Shown here: positions 34,288 to 43,773 of the stretch, in pieces
How positions within the stretch are numbered: the first letter of the stretch is position 1
Layout of the letters: each line of letters begins with the position of its first letter
Origin: Flavobacteriales bacterium
Lineage (GTDB): Bacteria; Bacteroidota; Bacteroidia; Flavobacteriales_F; PHOS-HE28
Assembly (NCBI GenBank): GCA_020635695.1
Contig: JACJZH010000008.1
Coordinates: 1-64,000 of the forward strand
DNA length: 64,000 bases
Direction of reading: 5' to 3'
Made by a program: the position numbers and the translations under genes
Notes under the pieces: model-generated
What the model saw: only the letters and a program-made list of their open reading frames with translations
The model's database searches: none
Told to the model about the DNA's origin: nothing

Positions 34288-36567
34288 CCGCGTGGCGATC
34301 TCGTCACGCACGCCATACAGCACATGGAAGCTTGGCTGTCCCATGGTGGGAATGGTGTCGGTATCCAGCCGGTCGCGCACGAGGAAGGAACCGGCGGGTA
34401 GCTCCTTTTCCACGGACAGGTAGTTGGTCACGAGGTCCCGCCTGACCGCCCACAGCCGTTCCACCTCGGTGGCCGCGTTCGTTTCGCCGATCAGCTGCAT
34501 GCAGCGGCGCTGGATCGGTGCGTCCGAAGGCCCGGCCTGCGCGTCCATCCAGGCCAGGAAGGCGGGTGAACGGATGTCGAGGCCTTCGAGCAGTTCGTCC
34601 AGATCGGCCACGGCCGTGTCGATCGGATGGCCCGTGCTGTCCACGTAGTAGGCGGCCTTCGCGGTGCGGATGGCATAGGCCTCGGCCTCGGCCTGGCGGT
34701 CGCCGGTCTGCACCAGTTCGATCGCGAGGTCGGGCTTTTCGGTCACCACCCGGGTCAGGGTGTTGAGCGGCTTCTCCTGCTTGGGGCCGATCGTTTCCTG
34801 CAAGGCCAGGAACCGCACGGCCTTCAGGTCGTCCTCGTCGGCGCCGAGCGCCCGTCCGATCAAGGCCGCCGGTGCGGTCACGGCCTTCACCACCAGGTTC
34901 TTCAACACCTGCCAGACGATGGGCCACACCTTGTACTCGGGGTCGTCCAGGTCACCTTCCACAGGCACCTTCAGATCGATGTTCCCGTCCTTGTCCTTCA
35001 TGAGGCCCACCGCCAGCCGCACCGGCAGGTTGTAGGCGTCCGTGATGTCCATCTTCTTTCCGAACTGGAAGTCCTCCACCAGGATGTGGTTCTCGCTCTG
35101 CAACTGGTTGTCGATGATGGTGGTGTTGCATACGTAGCGCGTGCGCCCGCTCAGGATGGGGTGCGCCACGTAGTGCACGGTGTAGGGCCCGAAGTCCGGC
35201 ATGCCCACCTGCTCCACGGTGTAGGCCAGGCGCATGTTCCGGAGCGAATGGGGGTCGAGACCGAGCTCCGCTTCGAGGGTCCCGTCCTTGTTCAGCACGG
35301 CGTGCGTGCGCAGCACCAGTTCCTCGGCACCCGAGTTGATGTCGTCCGCGGTCAGGGTCAGGTCGGTCAGCTCGTAGTGGAAGGGCTGCTCCAGGGTGAA
35401 GTCATTGAAGATCACGGTGCCATCGTACACCCCGACCGAGTCCACCTTGTAGTTCATGGTGGCGTAGTTCTCGGCCACCAGCTTCACGTAATGGGCCAGG
35501 ATGCTGAAGGGGTTCTCGGGGTCGTACCCCAGTTCCTCCTCCGCCTCGGTGTACCCGGCGCTGTCCGTCTCCACGAGCAGCCGGGTGAAGTTGTCCGTAC
35601 TGTCGTACAGCTCGGCGAACACGTACGGTTCGTCCAGCACCATGCGCCGCACCCGGTAGAGCTCCGCCTTCACGTCGGCGGTGTCGATCACCAGGTCGAA
35701 GCGTTCGAGCCCGAGGATCTTCACCGAGTCGGGGTCCAGCATGCCGAAGCCGCTGGTGCCGATCACGCCCTTGAGGGCGAAGTCCATGTCGTCCTCGGCA
35801 TCGCCGCGCAGGGCCAGGTCCATGTCGATGGTGCCGGTCATGCCCGCCAGATGCATGTAGGGTTCGATGTACGGTTCCAGCAGGCGCCAGTGGATGCCAC
35901 CTGCCTGCACGTGGGCGGCGTAGGTGAGCCGCTCCTGGTCCACCTGTACATCGGCCTCGATGCCCGCACCGCTGGTCATGGTGGCGGTCACCAGGGCCTC
36001 GATCAGGGCAACGTCCCACTTGACCTGCGGGCATGTCAGATCTGCATGGGCGACGGACAGGGGAGTGGGCAACAGGGGGCTTGAGTAATCGATCGCGAGA
36101 CTGTCCACCCGCACGTCATGGACCGCATACCGCACGGGGCCTGTCGTCTCTTCGTCCTCCACCTGCGTGCTGTCGCCCGCGAACCGGTCGATCAGGTCGC
36201 TGAAGTTGAACCGGGTCCCGCTCTGCACGATGCGCACATAGGGATGGGACACATGCAGGGCGCTCACCTCGTAGAACCCGCCGAGCGCCTTCACCAGCGA
36301 ACTGTTCACGTACAGGCTGCGCACGCTCAGGAACACGCTGTCGCCATCGGCCTCCAGCACCTGCAGGCCGCGGATGTCCACGCTGGTGGTGAGCGGGTGG
36401 AAGCGGAAATGTTCCAGGGTGATCCGACGTCCCGTGTGTTCCGGGCTGTAGGTCCTTACGGCCCAGCGTACCAGCGGCGGGTGGAAGGCCCAGAGGAGCG
36501 CCAGCATCACGAGGATGGCCAGCAGGCCCCAACGGAGCACGTTCCAGATGCGCAGCAGGAACTTCAT
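34279..36567 (-). CDS. DUF748/AsmA-like membrane-anchored protein
   Basis: 762 residues. One N-terminal helix (LRWGLLAILVMLALLWAF), then a long periplasmic beta-rich region of DUF748 type: HFRFHPLTTSVDIRGLQVLE near residue 53 and GLMKDKDGNIDLKVPVEGDL with YKVWPIVWQVLKNLVVKAV near residue 560. DUF748 belongs to the AsmA/TamB-like group of bridge proteins thought to carry or order envelope lipids. The C-terminal ~120 residues have two extended helices. A TAAATTCG box is found 28 bases before the ATG. Confidence 0.88.
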   Translation of the reverse strand: MKFLLRIWNVLRWGLLAILVMLALLWAFHPPLVRWAVRTYSPEHTGRRITLEHFRFHPLTTSVDIRGLQVLEADGDSVFLSVRSLYVNSSLVKALGGFYEVSALHVSHPYVRIVQSGTRFNFSDLIDRFAGDSTQVEDEETTGPVRYAVHDVRVDSLAIDYSSPLLPTPLSVAHADLTCPQVKWDVALIEALVTATMTSGAGIEADVQVDQERLTYAAHVQAGGIHWRLLEPYIEPYMHLAGMTGTIDMDLALRGDAEDDMDFALKGVIGTSGFGMLDPDSVKILGLERFDLVIDTADVKAELYRVRRMVLDEPYVFAELYDSTDNFTRLLVETDSAGYTEAEEELGYDPENPFSILAHYVKLVAENYATMNYKVDSVGVYDGTVIFNDFTLEQPFHYELTDLTLTADDINSGAEELVLRTHAVLNKDGTLEAELGLDPHSLRNMRLAYTVEQVGMPDFGPYTVHYVAHPILSGRTRYVCNTTIIDNQLQSENHILVEDFQFGKKMDITDAYNLPVRLAVGLMKDKDGNIDLKVPVEGDLDDPEYKVWPIVWQVLKNLVVKAVTAPAALIGRALGADEDDLKAVRFLALQETIGPKQEKPLNTLTRVVTEKPDLAIELVQTGDRQAEAEAYAIRTAKAAYYVDSTGHPIDTAVADLDELLEGLDIRSPAFLAWMDAQAGPSDAPIQRRCMQLIGETNAATEVERLWAVRRDLVTNYLSVEKELPAGSFLVRDRLDTDTIPTMGQPSFHVLYGVRDEIATRSP

Positions 36568-36595
36568 GGAAGCGAGGTGGGAGGGCGAATTTACC

Positions 36596-36603
36596 GAGCC
36601 CGT
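36596..36603 (-). promoter_or_regulatory. -7 box TAAATTCG for the DUF748 gene
   Basis: TAnnTTTG-like. The other part of the 153-base gap up to 36720 shows nothing I can name besides the likely promoter of the next gene. Confidence 0.45.
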
Positions 36604-36720
36604 GCAGTCGCACCATCATGCATTTTCGGCACGCGGTCCGCATCCTGCCGGTCGTTCCGGGAACTATTCGGAATTTCGACGCGCTACGAATTCTGCGAAC
36701 GACTCCGAACCCGAACTGCC

Positions 36721-37122
36721 ATGAAGACCCTGATGCTCTCCCTTTCCCTGTTCCTTGTGGGCTTGATCGCCCCGGCACCTGTCCAGGCCCACGCCCTGGC
36801 CGATGATGGTGCGTTCAACGCGATCAAGGCGTTCACCAAGCTGCAGAGCAAGAGCGGCAAGCTGCTGGACAAGGTCAAGCCGTGGAACGACCTGATGAAG
36901 CAGAACGAGTCGTTGATCCCCGCGGACATCAAGCCGCGCTATGACGACTTCAACAAGTTGGTGGACGGGTTCAACGGGTCCATGGCCAAGTTCTCCGCCG
37001 ATCCGGCTTCGCTCACCGAGGAGGCCTTCAAGGGCTTGAACGGCGACCTGGGCAAGATCGGCTCGGAGTTCGCCCAGTTGAAGGGCCTTACGAAGGGGTT
37101 GCCCTTCATGGGCGGCAAGTAA
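36721..37122 (+). CDS. small secreted helical protein, unknown
   Basis: 133 residues. Signal peptide MKTLMLSLSLFLVGLIAPAP ending near VQAHA, then an amphipathic helical protein rich in Lys, Phe and Leu (FNAIKAFTKLQSKSGKLLDK) and a Gly/Lys end (GLPFMGGK). No family is recognised and there are no cysteines. It lies between two divergently or convergently placed membrane genes, so it is likely transcribed alone. Confidence 0.65.
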   Translation: MKTLMLSLSLFLVGLIAPAPVQAHALADDGAFNAIKAFTKLQSKSGKLLDKVKPWNDLMKQNESLIPADIKPRYDDFNKLVDGFNGSMAKFSADPASLTEEAFKGLNGDLGKIGSEFAQLKGLTKGLPFMGGK

Positions 37123-37159
37123 GCGGCATGCCCACCCCGTGCGGGCGGACGCCGTCCGA

Positions 37160-37771
37160 TCACGGATGGGGCAGCGGGCCGTACCCGGGCCAGTCGCCTG
37201 AGGCGATCGCCTCGCGCCGGAGTTCGAGCAGGGGCAGGAGGTCGTCCTCCCCGGCGGCACGGGCCGCGGCCAGGGCATGTTCGTTCGCTTCCAGGGCCTG
37301 GTCCATGTGCCCTTCACGGGTCAGGAAGTAGCTGTACTTGTCCCAGCTGCGTGCATCCGTCCCGCGTTCCACGCTCAGCCAGAGGTTGGTGGTCCAGAAG
37401 CGTTCGGAGGTGGGCTGTGCCATGACCAGCATCACCAGGATGAAGACCCCGGCCAGCTTCTGCAACGTGGGTGACCAGAAGGGCTTGCGGCGGATCCGCA
37501 GCACCAGGGCAAGGAAGGTGAGCAGCAGGGCCAGGGCCAGGGTGACCGTACGGAAGGGGAAGAGCTTGAGCAGGGCCACCAGGTGCAGGCACCAGGCCCA
37601 GATGGCGAGACCGGCCCACGAGGCGGGCTTCCCCTGTCGCCGGACCATGCGTACGACGGACCACACCAACCAGACCGCCAGGACCACCAAGAGGAACACC
37701 GTGTGGAACGGCAGATGAAGCACTTTCATCACGAGTCCCAGCACGAACAGCAAAGGGAACAGCGTCCGCAT
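37160..37771 (-). CDS. membrane protein with short C-terminal helical repeat
   Basis: 203 residues from MRTLFPLLFVLGLVMKVLHL. Five hydrophobic segments fill the first 130 residues; the remainder is soluble and TPR-like (DKYSYFLTREGHMDQALEAN, AAGEDDLLPLLELRREAI). The LVMKVLHLPFH opening is frequent in Bacteroidota membrane proteins of the GldL-like type, but no GldL function is claimed. The ATG lies 4 bases after a TATCTTGC box. Divergent from the sensor kinase gene. Confidence 0.65.
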   Translation of the reverse strand: MRTLFPLLFVLGLVMKVLHLPFHTVFLLVVLAVWLVWSVVRMVRRQGKPASWAGLAIWAWCLHLVALLKLFPFRTVTLALALLLTFLALVLRIRRKPFWSPTLQKLAGVFILVMLVMAQPTSERFWTTNLWLSVERGTDARSWDKYSYFLTREGHMDQALEANEHALAAARAAGEDDLLPLLELRREAIASGDWPGYGPLPHP

Positions 37772-37775
37772 CCCG

Positions 37776-37783
37776 GCAAGATA
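37776..37783 (-). promoter_or_regulatory. -7 box TATCTTGC for the membrane protein at 37160
   Basis: Ends 4 bases before the ATG at 37771, divergent from a TATCTTG box at 37799 for the sensor kinase. Confidence 0.45.
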
Positions 37784-37798
37784 CTGCCTGCCGCACCC

Positions 37799-37805
37799 TA
37801 TCTTG
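37799..37805 (+). promoter_or_regulatory. -7-like box TATCTTG for the sensor kinase
   Basis: Lies 16 bases before the ATG at 37822. Confidence 0.4.
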
Positions 37806-37821
37806 AAAGCCCACCGGACCC

Positions 37822-40800
37822 ATGCACCACCTCCTGCTTCGGCTCCCGCTCTGGGCCGTGTCGTGGCCGCTCTTCGCAATTCCGGCCGTGGCCCAGCGCA
37901 CGGTGCTCCATTTTCAACATCTGACCACTGCTGATGGTCTCTCGCAGCATTCCGTGAACGACCTGCTCCAGGACCGCTCGGGATTCCTCTGGGTGGCCAC
38001 GCAGGATGGTCTGGACCGGTATGACGGGACCCGGTTCGTTGGTCATCGGCAGGGCGGCCAGCACGATGCCGGGCCTTCCAACAACTTCATCTGGGACGTT
38101 CACGAAGGCCCGGCGGGAGGCATCTGGGTGGGGTCCTTCGGAGGTGGGTTGGACAGGTTCGATCCGGTCCTGGAGACCTGGTCCCGGTCCACCGCCGGTC
38201 CCGGTCCGCAGGAACTGCCATCGGGCCGTGTCTTCCAGGTCGATCATGACGATCACGGCAGGATCTGGGTGGCCACGAACAACGGGGTGGCCGTCGTGGA
38301 CCCAACAGGGGGAGAGGTGGTCCGGATCCTGGAGGCCGCAGGTGCGGAACGTTCCGGTGGCGAGCATTTCACGGACCATCTGGTGCACCTGGATGGTTCC
38401 ATCTGGGTGCGCACGGACAGCGGGCTCACGCGCATCACGACCCACGACCTCCAGGTCACCCATCATCGCGCTTCCCCCTTCGGTTCGGTGCCTGAGCTTG
38501 GGGAAGTGACAGGGATCTCCGTATCGGATGGGATGCTGTTCGTGGGCTGTGGTGCCGGGCTCATCCGGATCGATCCGCGCGCGGAGCGGGACTCCATGAT
38601 CCTCCGTTCGGATGCCATCCCCGGTGCCGTGGCGGGCATCCGGCCCAGAGCGTTCTGCCAGGTGGACGGCCATGGATGGCTCGGCACGGACCAGGGACTC
38701 GTCCACCTTCCTCCGGGAGGCGCACCACCTTACCTGTACCGGCATGATCCCAACGATCCCTACAGCCTGGCCCATGATCAGGTGCGATGCCTGTTGCCGG
38801 GTGTGGGTGGGGAACTCTGGATAGGCACGGACAAGGGATTGGACCGGCTGGACCATGTGCGTCCACCGGTGAACGTGCTTCGCGGCGGGGCCGGCTCGGC
38901 CGCCACCCTCAACGACCGAAGTGTGGGGCCGCTCGCCGAGGATCCACAAGGACGCCTGTGGATCGGCACGCACGCGGGCCTCAACATCAAGGCTGGCGAC
39001 ACCCTGTTGAGCTTCCACCACGATCCGAACGATCCCGTCTCGCTGCCCTCCGATCACCTACTCGCCCTGCATCGTGACCGACAGGGCAACATGTGGGTGG
39101 GTACACGCAGTGGAGGACTTGCCTTGGCCGAACTGGAGCAGGGCCGGCTCCGATGCAGGCGGTTCGGGACCGACAAGGAATGGCTGCCGAGGACGGTCCA
39201 TGGGCTGGCCGACGGGCCATCCGGTTCCCTGTGGGTCGGGACAGCAGGGCAGGGTCTGCTCCGGTATGTGCCTAAGGAGGACCGTTGGGAGGCCTTTCCG
39301 GCCACTGGCGACGATCGTGGACCAAGCCATCCCTACGTGTACGTGATCCATACGGACGCGCATGGGCATGTCTGGCTCGGCACACCCACCGGAGGTCTCG
39401 ATCTGTTCGATCCCCCGACCGGAAGGTTCAAGGCGTTCACCCATCTCCCGGAGGACCCGGCCTCCCTGTGCAACGACATGGTCCTGAGCCTCCATCAACG
39501 AGGTGATACCCTGTGGGTCGGTACGGCGAACGGGTTGGCGTCGCTGAACTTGTCCGAGAACGACTGCCGGGACCTGTTGTCCGGGACCAGCACGGCGCGG
39601 TTCCAGCGGTACGGACGCAGCCAGGGATTCCCGAACGAGGTGATCTACCGGATCGCCGAGGATCCAACGGGCAGGTTCTGGATCAGCACCAACCAGGGCA
39701 TAGCTCGTTTCCTGCCTTGGAAAGGGCTAGTGGACCATGTGATCACCCGGGCGGACGGACTCGTCAACGAGGAGTTCAACCAGAACGGAGGCATGCTCAC
39801 GACCAGCGGCCTGTTGTGCTTCGGAAGCGTGGACGGTCTGGTGTCCTTCCATCCCGAGGACATCGTACCGGACCCCCATGCACCGCCCGTGCACATCACG
39901 GAGATCCAGTTGGATGGTCGGCCGCTTACCGTTGGCGGTGGCGACGGACCTGGAATGGACCAGGCGGCTCATCTCACCACGGACCTGGACGTCGATTGGC
40001 GAACGAAGGTGATCGGCTTCACCTACGCGGCGCTCAACTTCGTGGCTCCTTCCGAAGGGCGGTACAGGTATCGCCTGGAAGGTTTTCAGGACGACTGGTC
40101 GGCTTGGTCATCCTCCATCACCACCAGCTTCACGAACCTGGATCCGGGCACCTATGTGTTCCATGTCCAGGGAACCAACAGTGATGGTGTGTTCGATCCG
40201 GAAGGCACCCACCTGACCCTGCGTGTGGCCCCACCTCCCTGGCGGACCGGCTGGGCCTATGCCGGGTATGTCCTGCTGGCCATCGGTGCCGGAGCGTTCG
40301 GGGTGCGTGCACGGGTAAGGGCCGCCACGCGTGAATGGCGATCGGCCGCCCAACTGGCGGAGGCCCGTGCCCAGGAGCGGGACGCGTTCCGGAGCCGCAG
40401 CGCTGCCGATTTCCATGACGAGGCCGGGGGGCGGCTGACCAGGATCAGCCTGCATCTGGCCTCCGCACGAAGGAAGGTCCCTCCAGGAAGCGAGGTGGAC
40501 TCGCACCTGGAACGGGCGGAACAGGCCCAACGCGAATTGTCCGCAGGGATGCGGGACCTGATCTGGAGCATGGACCCGGGACGAGATGGACTACGCGACA
40601 CCCTGGACCGGTTGGCGGCCTTCGCGGAGACCCTGTTCGCCGCCTCCCGGACGTCCTTCCGTGTGGATGCCGGGGACCCCGCGCTCGACGAGGTGGTCCT
40701 GGGTATGAACGAACGCAGGAACGTGACCCTGTTGTTCAAGGAGGCCCTGAACAACTGCGCCAAACACGCCGGGGCATCCGAATGCGTGTTGAAGGCATCC

Positions 40801-41007
40801 CTGGAGGACGGAGCTTTGCTGATCGGCCTGTTCGATGATGGCGCCGGCTTCGACCCTGGAAAGGAGGAGGGGGACGGACACGGGCTGCGGAACATGCGGC
40901 ACAGGGCCGCCAAGGCAGGGGGCAGGTTGGTCGTTCGCGCCCCGGTCGGGCATGGCACCCAGGTGCTCCTACATATGCCCGTGGTGCGGCGTGGGGACAA
41001 GGCCTAA
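37822..41007 (+). CDS. two-component sensor kinase with propeller input domain
   Basis: 1061 residues. Signal peptide to about 24 (AIPAVAQ); about 14 Reg_prop repeats of the DRSGFLWVATQDGLDRYDG type forming a periplasmic double propeller; a Y_Y_Y domain (YRYRLEGFQDDWSAWSSSIT) near 750-790; one membrane helix (AYAGYVLLAIGAGAFGVRA) near 812; then a HisKA_3-type kinase with His865 in DFHDEAGGRLTRISLHL, N-box Asn977 and DDGAGFDPG near 1005. It lacks the fused AraC regulator of classical hybrid systems, and pairs with the NarL-type regulator downstream. In gut relatives the propeller senses glycans; the ligand here is unknown. Confidence 0.93.
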   Translation: MHHLLLRLPLWAVSWPLFAIPAVAQRTVLHFQHLTTADGLSQHSVNDLLQDRSGFLWVATQDGLDRYDGTRFVGHRQGGQHDAGPSNNFIWDVHEGPAGGIWVGSFGGGLDRFDPVLETWSRSTAGPGPQELPSGRVFQVDHDDHGRIWVATNNGVAVVDPTGGEVVRILEAAGAERSGGEHFTDHLVHLDGSIWVRTDSGLTRITTHDLQVTHHRASPFGSVPELGEVTGISVSDGMLFVGCGAGLIRIDPRAERDSMILRSDAIPGAVAGIRPRAFCQVDGHGWLGTDQGLVHLPPGGAPPYLYRHDPNDPYSLAHDQVRCLLPGVGGELWIGTDKGLDRLDHVRPPVNVLRGGAGSAATLNDRSVGPLAEDPQGRLWIGTHAGLNIKAGDTLLSFHHDPNDPVSLPSDHLLALHRDRQGNMWVGTRSGGLALAELEQGRLRCRRFGTDKEWLPRTVHGLADGPSGSLWVGTAGQGLLRYVPKEDRWEAFPATGDDRGPSHPYVYVIHTDAHGHVWLGTPTGGLDLFDPPTGRFKAFTHLPEDPASLCNDMVLSLHQRGDTLWVGTANGLASLNLSENDCRDLLSGTSTARFQRYGRSQGFPNEVIYRIAEDPTGRFWISTNQGIARFLPWKGLVDHVITRADGLVNEEFNQNGGMLTTSGLLCFGSVDGLVSFHPEDIVPDPHAPPVHITEIQLDGRPLTVGGGDGPGMDQAAHLTTDLDVDWRTKVIGFTYAALNFVAPSEGRYRYRLEGFQDDWSAWSSSITTSFTNLDPGTYVFHVQGTNSDGVFDPEGTHLTLRVAPPPWRTGWAYAGYVLLAIGAGAFGVRARVRAATREWRSAAQLAEARAQERDAFRSRSAADFHDEAGGRLTRISLHLASARRKVPPGSEVDSHLERAEQAQRELSAGMRDLIWSMDPGRDGLRDTLDRLAAFAETLFAASRTSFRVDAGDPALDEVVLGMNERRNVTLLFKEALNNCAKHAGASECVLKASLEDGALLIGLFDDGAGFDPGKEEGDGHGLRNMRHRAAKAGGRLVVRAPVGHGTQVLLHMPVVRRGDKA

Positions 41008-41012
41008 CTTGG
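41005..41012 (+). promoter_or_regulatory. -7-like box TAACTTGG overlapping the kinase stop codon
   Basis: The TAA stop of the kinase is the first part of the box, 7 bases before the ATG of the response regulator. A second such case is at 9950. Confidence 0.35.
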
Positions 41013-41019
41013 ACACGGT

Positions 41020-41655
41020 ATGACGGCAACCCCGGAAATGATCGCCGTGGCCGTGGTGGAGGACGATGACCTGGTCCGTACGGCCTGGGTCGAACTCCTG
41101 AACGATACACCCGGCATGCGCTGCGCACTGGCCTGCGCAAGTGCGGAGGAGGCCTTGGACCTGTTGGCGGACCATGAACCGGACGTCGTGCTCATGGACA
41201 TCCAGCTTCCGGGCATGTCCGGCATCGAAGCGGTGCGTCGTGCGCGCCCTGTCCTGGAGGGTTGTGATTTCCTGATGCTCACCGTTCACGATGACGACCA
41301 GAGCGTGTTCCAGAGCCTGTGCGCGGGTGCCTCCGGTTACCTGCTGAAGGACAGTGCCCCTGAAGAGGTGATCAAAGGGATCCGGGACTGTGTGTCGGGC
41401 GGGTCGGCCATCACGCCAGGGATCGCGCGCATGGTGGTGGATTCGTTCCGGCCACGACAGGACCATGGGCTCACGGACCGGGAGAGGGAAGTGCTGCAAC
41501 GCCTGTGCGATGGGGAGAACCATCGCGGGATCGCGGAGCGCCTCTCCATCAGCCCCAACACGGTGAAGGCCCACATCAAGCGGATCTATGGCAAGCTCCA
41601 CGTGCATACCCGGGCCCAGGCGGTCCGGTCCGCGCTGAGGGAGGGGCTGGCCTGA
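41020..41655 (+). CDS. NarL/FixJ-family response regulator
   Basis: 211 residues: receiver with acidic pocket Glu14/Asp15/Asp16 (VAVVEDDDLVR), phospho-acceptor Asp60 (VVLMDIQLPGMSG), Thr in LMLTVHDDD and Lys in GYLLKDSAP, all intact. The C-terminal LuxR-type helix-turn-helix is LTDREREVLQRLCDGENH with NTVKAHIKRIYGKLHV. Twelve bases after the sensor kinase, so the two form a cognate pair. Compared with the regulator at 18007 it has a complete acidic pocket. Confidence 0.94.
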   Translation: MTATPEMIAVAVVEDDDLVRTAWVELLNDTPGMRCALACASAEEALDLLADHEPDVVLMDIQLPGMSGIEAVRRARPVLEGCDFLMLTVHDDDQSVFQSLCAGASGYLLKDSAPEEVIKGIRDCVSGGSAITPGIARMVVDSFRPRQDHGLTDREREVLQRLCDGENHRGIAERLSISPNTVKAHIKRIYGKLHVHTRAQAVRSALREGLA

Positions 41656-41726
41656 CCGATCCACCCATTTGGGTACTGGACACCCCTCCTCGAGCGGGCT
41701 TGTTTTGCCGGGAGAATCCTGCGAAC

Positions 41727-42749
41727 ATGACCCGTAACCGTACACTTCTCTGGCTGCTCGTCCCTGGCGGCCTGTCGGCACAACCCATCATCACGACGGA
41801 CAACATGCCCATCCTTGGGGATGTCGTTCCCATTGGGATCTGCTCGGACCCCATCGATACGGTGGCCTTGAACGCCTCTGCAGGTGCCATGATGACCTGG
41901 GACTTCAGCGGGCTGACCGAACAGACCGAGGAACAATTCCTGTTCGTCGATCCCGTCGGCAGCCTGTGGGAGAACGACTTCCCCACATCGTCCCTGTGCG
42001 GCATCTCCTGGGACGGCTCCCATGCGTACTACACCACCACCTCGGGCATGCTCGAGCAGGATGGTCTCTGCACGATCGTTCCGGGCCCGCCACCGGAGGA
42101 CACCGCGAAGGTCCTGCTGACCACCGACAGCGAATCCCTGATGTCGTTGCCCCTGGCCTTTGGTGACACCCATTCGGATGTGTTCAGCGGCACGTTCGAA
42201 GCGGGCGGCTTCATCGGCGCCGTGGATGGCACGATCGACCTCGTGGCGGATGGACATGGAACCCTCGTGCTTCCCAACGGCACCTTCAGCAATGTGCTCC
42301 GGTACCGGTTCGATCGCGTGCAGAACAACACGGTGCTTGGCACCACCACCTCCACGTCCAAGGTGCAATGGGGGTGGGTCTCCGAGGACCACCGGTACTG
42401 GCTGTTGCTCATGGAGGTGGACTTCAATGGATTCAACCCCATCGAGTTGGTGTGGTACAGCAAAGTGCCGCCGCTCGTCTCCGGAACAGGCCTTGCGGAC
42501 CGGTCGATGGAAACGCTGACCGTGTGGCCGAACCCGGTTCCGGCAGGTGGAAGCCTTCGGCTGGCCGGCACGGGCGTCCCCGATCGGGCACGGCTCCTGC
42601 TCGCCGACGCCACCGGAAGGGTCGTGCGGACCTGGTCCGGTCCCGGCACGCAGTTCTCGCTCGAAGGGCTCGTTGCCGGCAGTTACATGCTCACCGTGCT
42701 GGATGCCCGTGGAACCCGGCGGAGCACGAGCAGGATCGTCGTGCAATGA
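41727..42749 (+). CDS. secreted protein with type IX sorting domain
   Basis: 340 residues: signal peptide MTRNRTLLWLLVPGGLSAQ, a ~240-residue beta-type region (ASAGAMMTWDFSGLTEQTEE, NGTFSNVLRYRFDRVQ) and a C-terminal sorting domain beginning VWPNPVPAGGSLRL with LLLADATGRVVRTW, GLVAGSYMLTVLD and a final RIVVQ. Function of the central region is not known; similar proteins are abundant in Flavobacteriales. Starts 71 bases after the response regulator and its stop overlaps the next start (ATGA), making a unit with the OmpA gene. Confidence 0.85.
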   Translation: MTRNRTLLWLLVPGGLSAQPIITTDNMPILGDVVPIGICSDPIDTVALNASAGAMMTWDFSGLTEQTEEQFLFVDPVGSLWENDFPTSSLCGISWDGSHAYYTTTSGMLEQDGLCTIVPGPPPEDTAKVLLTTDSESLMSLPLAFGDTHSDVFSGTFEAGGFIGAVDGTIDLVADGHGTLVLPNGTFSNVLRYRFDRVQNNTVLGTTTSTSKVQWGWVSEDHRYWLLLMEVDFNGFNPIELVWYSKVPPLVSGTGLADRSMETLTVWPNPVPAGGSLRLAGTGVPDRARLLLADATGRVVRTWSGPGTQFSLEGLVAGSYMLTVLDARGTRRSTSRIVVQ

Positions 42750-43729
42750 GGCCTTGTTGCTGGTGGGCGGTCCCGCTGATCGCTGGCGCACTGATCCCCG
42801 CAGGGGTGCTTGGCCAGGACCGCGCAGGATGCGAGGACCATCCGATGGTGTCGCGCTTTCCGGGTTCCACCCTTGAGTACTGCGAGGAGAAGGACCAGGA
42901 GCCCTACGCCATCGCCCTGGGACCGGTGACCGGGTACAAGCAGATCGATGACTGGAAGGAGGTCGTCGGTCGCCGGACCCGCCTGTACTACACCATCCAG
43001 GGCGATGTTTCCCTGCTCACGATCCAGCAGAACTACCGGGAGGCCTTGGAACGGGCCGGCGGTACGGTGCTCGCCGAGGGAAGGGAGGAACGCACCACGT
43101 CCCCGGAGATCGGAAGCCGGAAGTTCCTTGGTGTCCATTACGGCCGCAACCTGTTCCCCAGCAGTGAGGGGATCCGCCTGCTCCAGGGCTCCAGCACCTC
43201 GGGTGGTGGTTTCTACCTCGCGGGAAGCATGGAACGACAAGGTGCTCCCGCCCATCTGGTGGTGGGGGGCACGCGTTACTCCGCGGACCTGCAGGTGGTG
43301 CTGGTCGACATCATCGTCGAGGAACAGTTGGCCACCGACCGGATCCGGATCGATGCCGACTGGATGAGGGCAAGGTTGGAGGCTGAAGGTCGGGTGGACC
43401 TTCAGGACCTCTTGTTCGATACCGACAGTGACCGGCTCCAGGAGGCCTCGCTGCCGCTGTTGAAGGAGGTCGCCACGCTGCTCGTGAACATGCCGGACAT
43501 CAAGCTCTTCGTCGTCGGCCATACGGACATGACGGGAGGACTTGAGCACAACCTCGGGCTGAGCCGTCGCCGGGCGGCGGAAGTGGTCCGGTCGTTGGTG
43601 GAGGAGCATGACATCGATCCCGGCAGGCTCGATCCGCATGGCTGCGGTCCACTTGCACCGCTGGCCGGGAACCACAGCGAGGCCGGTCGTCAGAAGAACC
43701 GCAGGGTCACCCTCGTGGCAAGACCCTGA
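42746..43729 (+). CDS. OmpA-family protein with N-terminal DUF4892-like domain
   Basis: 327 residues. Signal peptide to LGQDRAG, then HPMVSRFPGSTLEYCEEKDQ and YYTIQGDVSLLTIQQNYREA, resembling the DUF4892 module of OmpA-linked proteins. The C-terminal OmpA domain (LLFDTDSDRLQEASLPLL, IKLFVVGHTDMTGGLEHNLG, NRRVTLVARP) should bind peptidoglycan. It is translationally coupled to the sorting-domain protein before it. Confidence 0.85.
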   Translation: MRPCCWWAVPLIAGALIPAGVLGQDRAGCEDHPMVSRFPGSTLEYCEEKDQEPYAIALGPVTGYKQIDDWKEVVGRRTRLYYTIQGDVSLLTIQQNYREALERAGGTVLAEGREERTTSPEIGSRKFLGVHYGRNLFPSSEGIRLLQGSSTSGGGFYLAGSMERQGAPAHLVVGGTRYSADLQVVLVDIIVEEQLATDRIRIDADWMRARLEAEGRVDLQDLLFDTDSDRLQEASLPLLKEVATLLVNMPDIKLFVVGHTDMTGGLEHNLGLSRRRAAEVVRSLVEEHDIDPGRLDPHGCGPLAPLAGNHSEAGRQKNRRVTLVARP

Positions 43730-43760
43730 GCACGGGCATCGCCGTTCCGGGCCTTCCGTG

Positions 43761-43768
43761 TAGCTTCG
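43761..43768 (+). promoter_or_regulatory. -7 box TAGCTTCG for the papain-fold gene
   Basis: TAnnTTTG-like, ends 5 bases before the ATG at 43774. Confidence 0.55.
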
Positions 43769-43773
43769 GACCT

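Noticed and set aside
36568..36720. tRNA or small RNA in the 153-base gap
   Set aside because: No cloverleaf, no T-loop GGTTCGA-type sequence and no CCA-adjacent stem could be found. No tRNA was found in any other gap either.
37822..41007. Classical hybrid two-component system with a polysaccharide utilisation locus
   Set aside because: The kinase has no fused receiver or AraC domain, and no SusC/SusD pair or glycoside hydrolase is found in the window.
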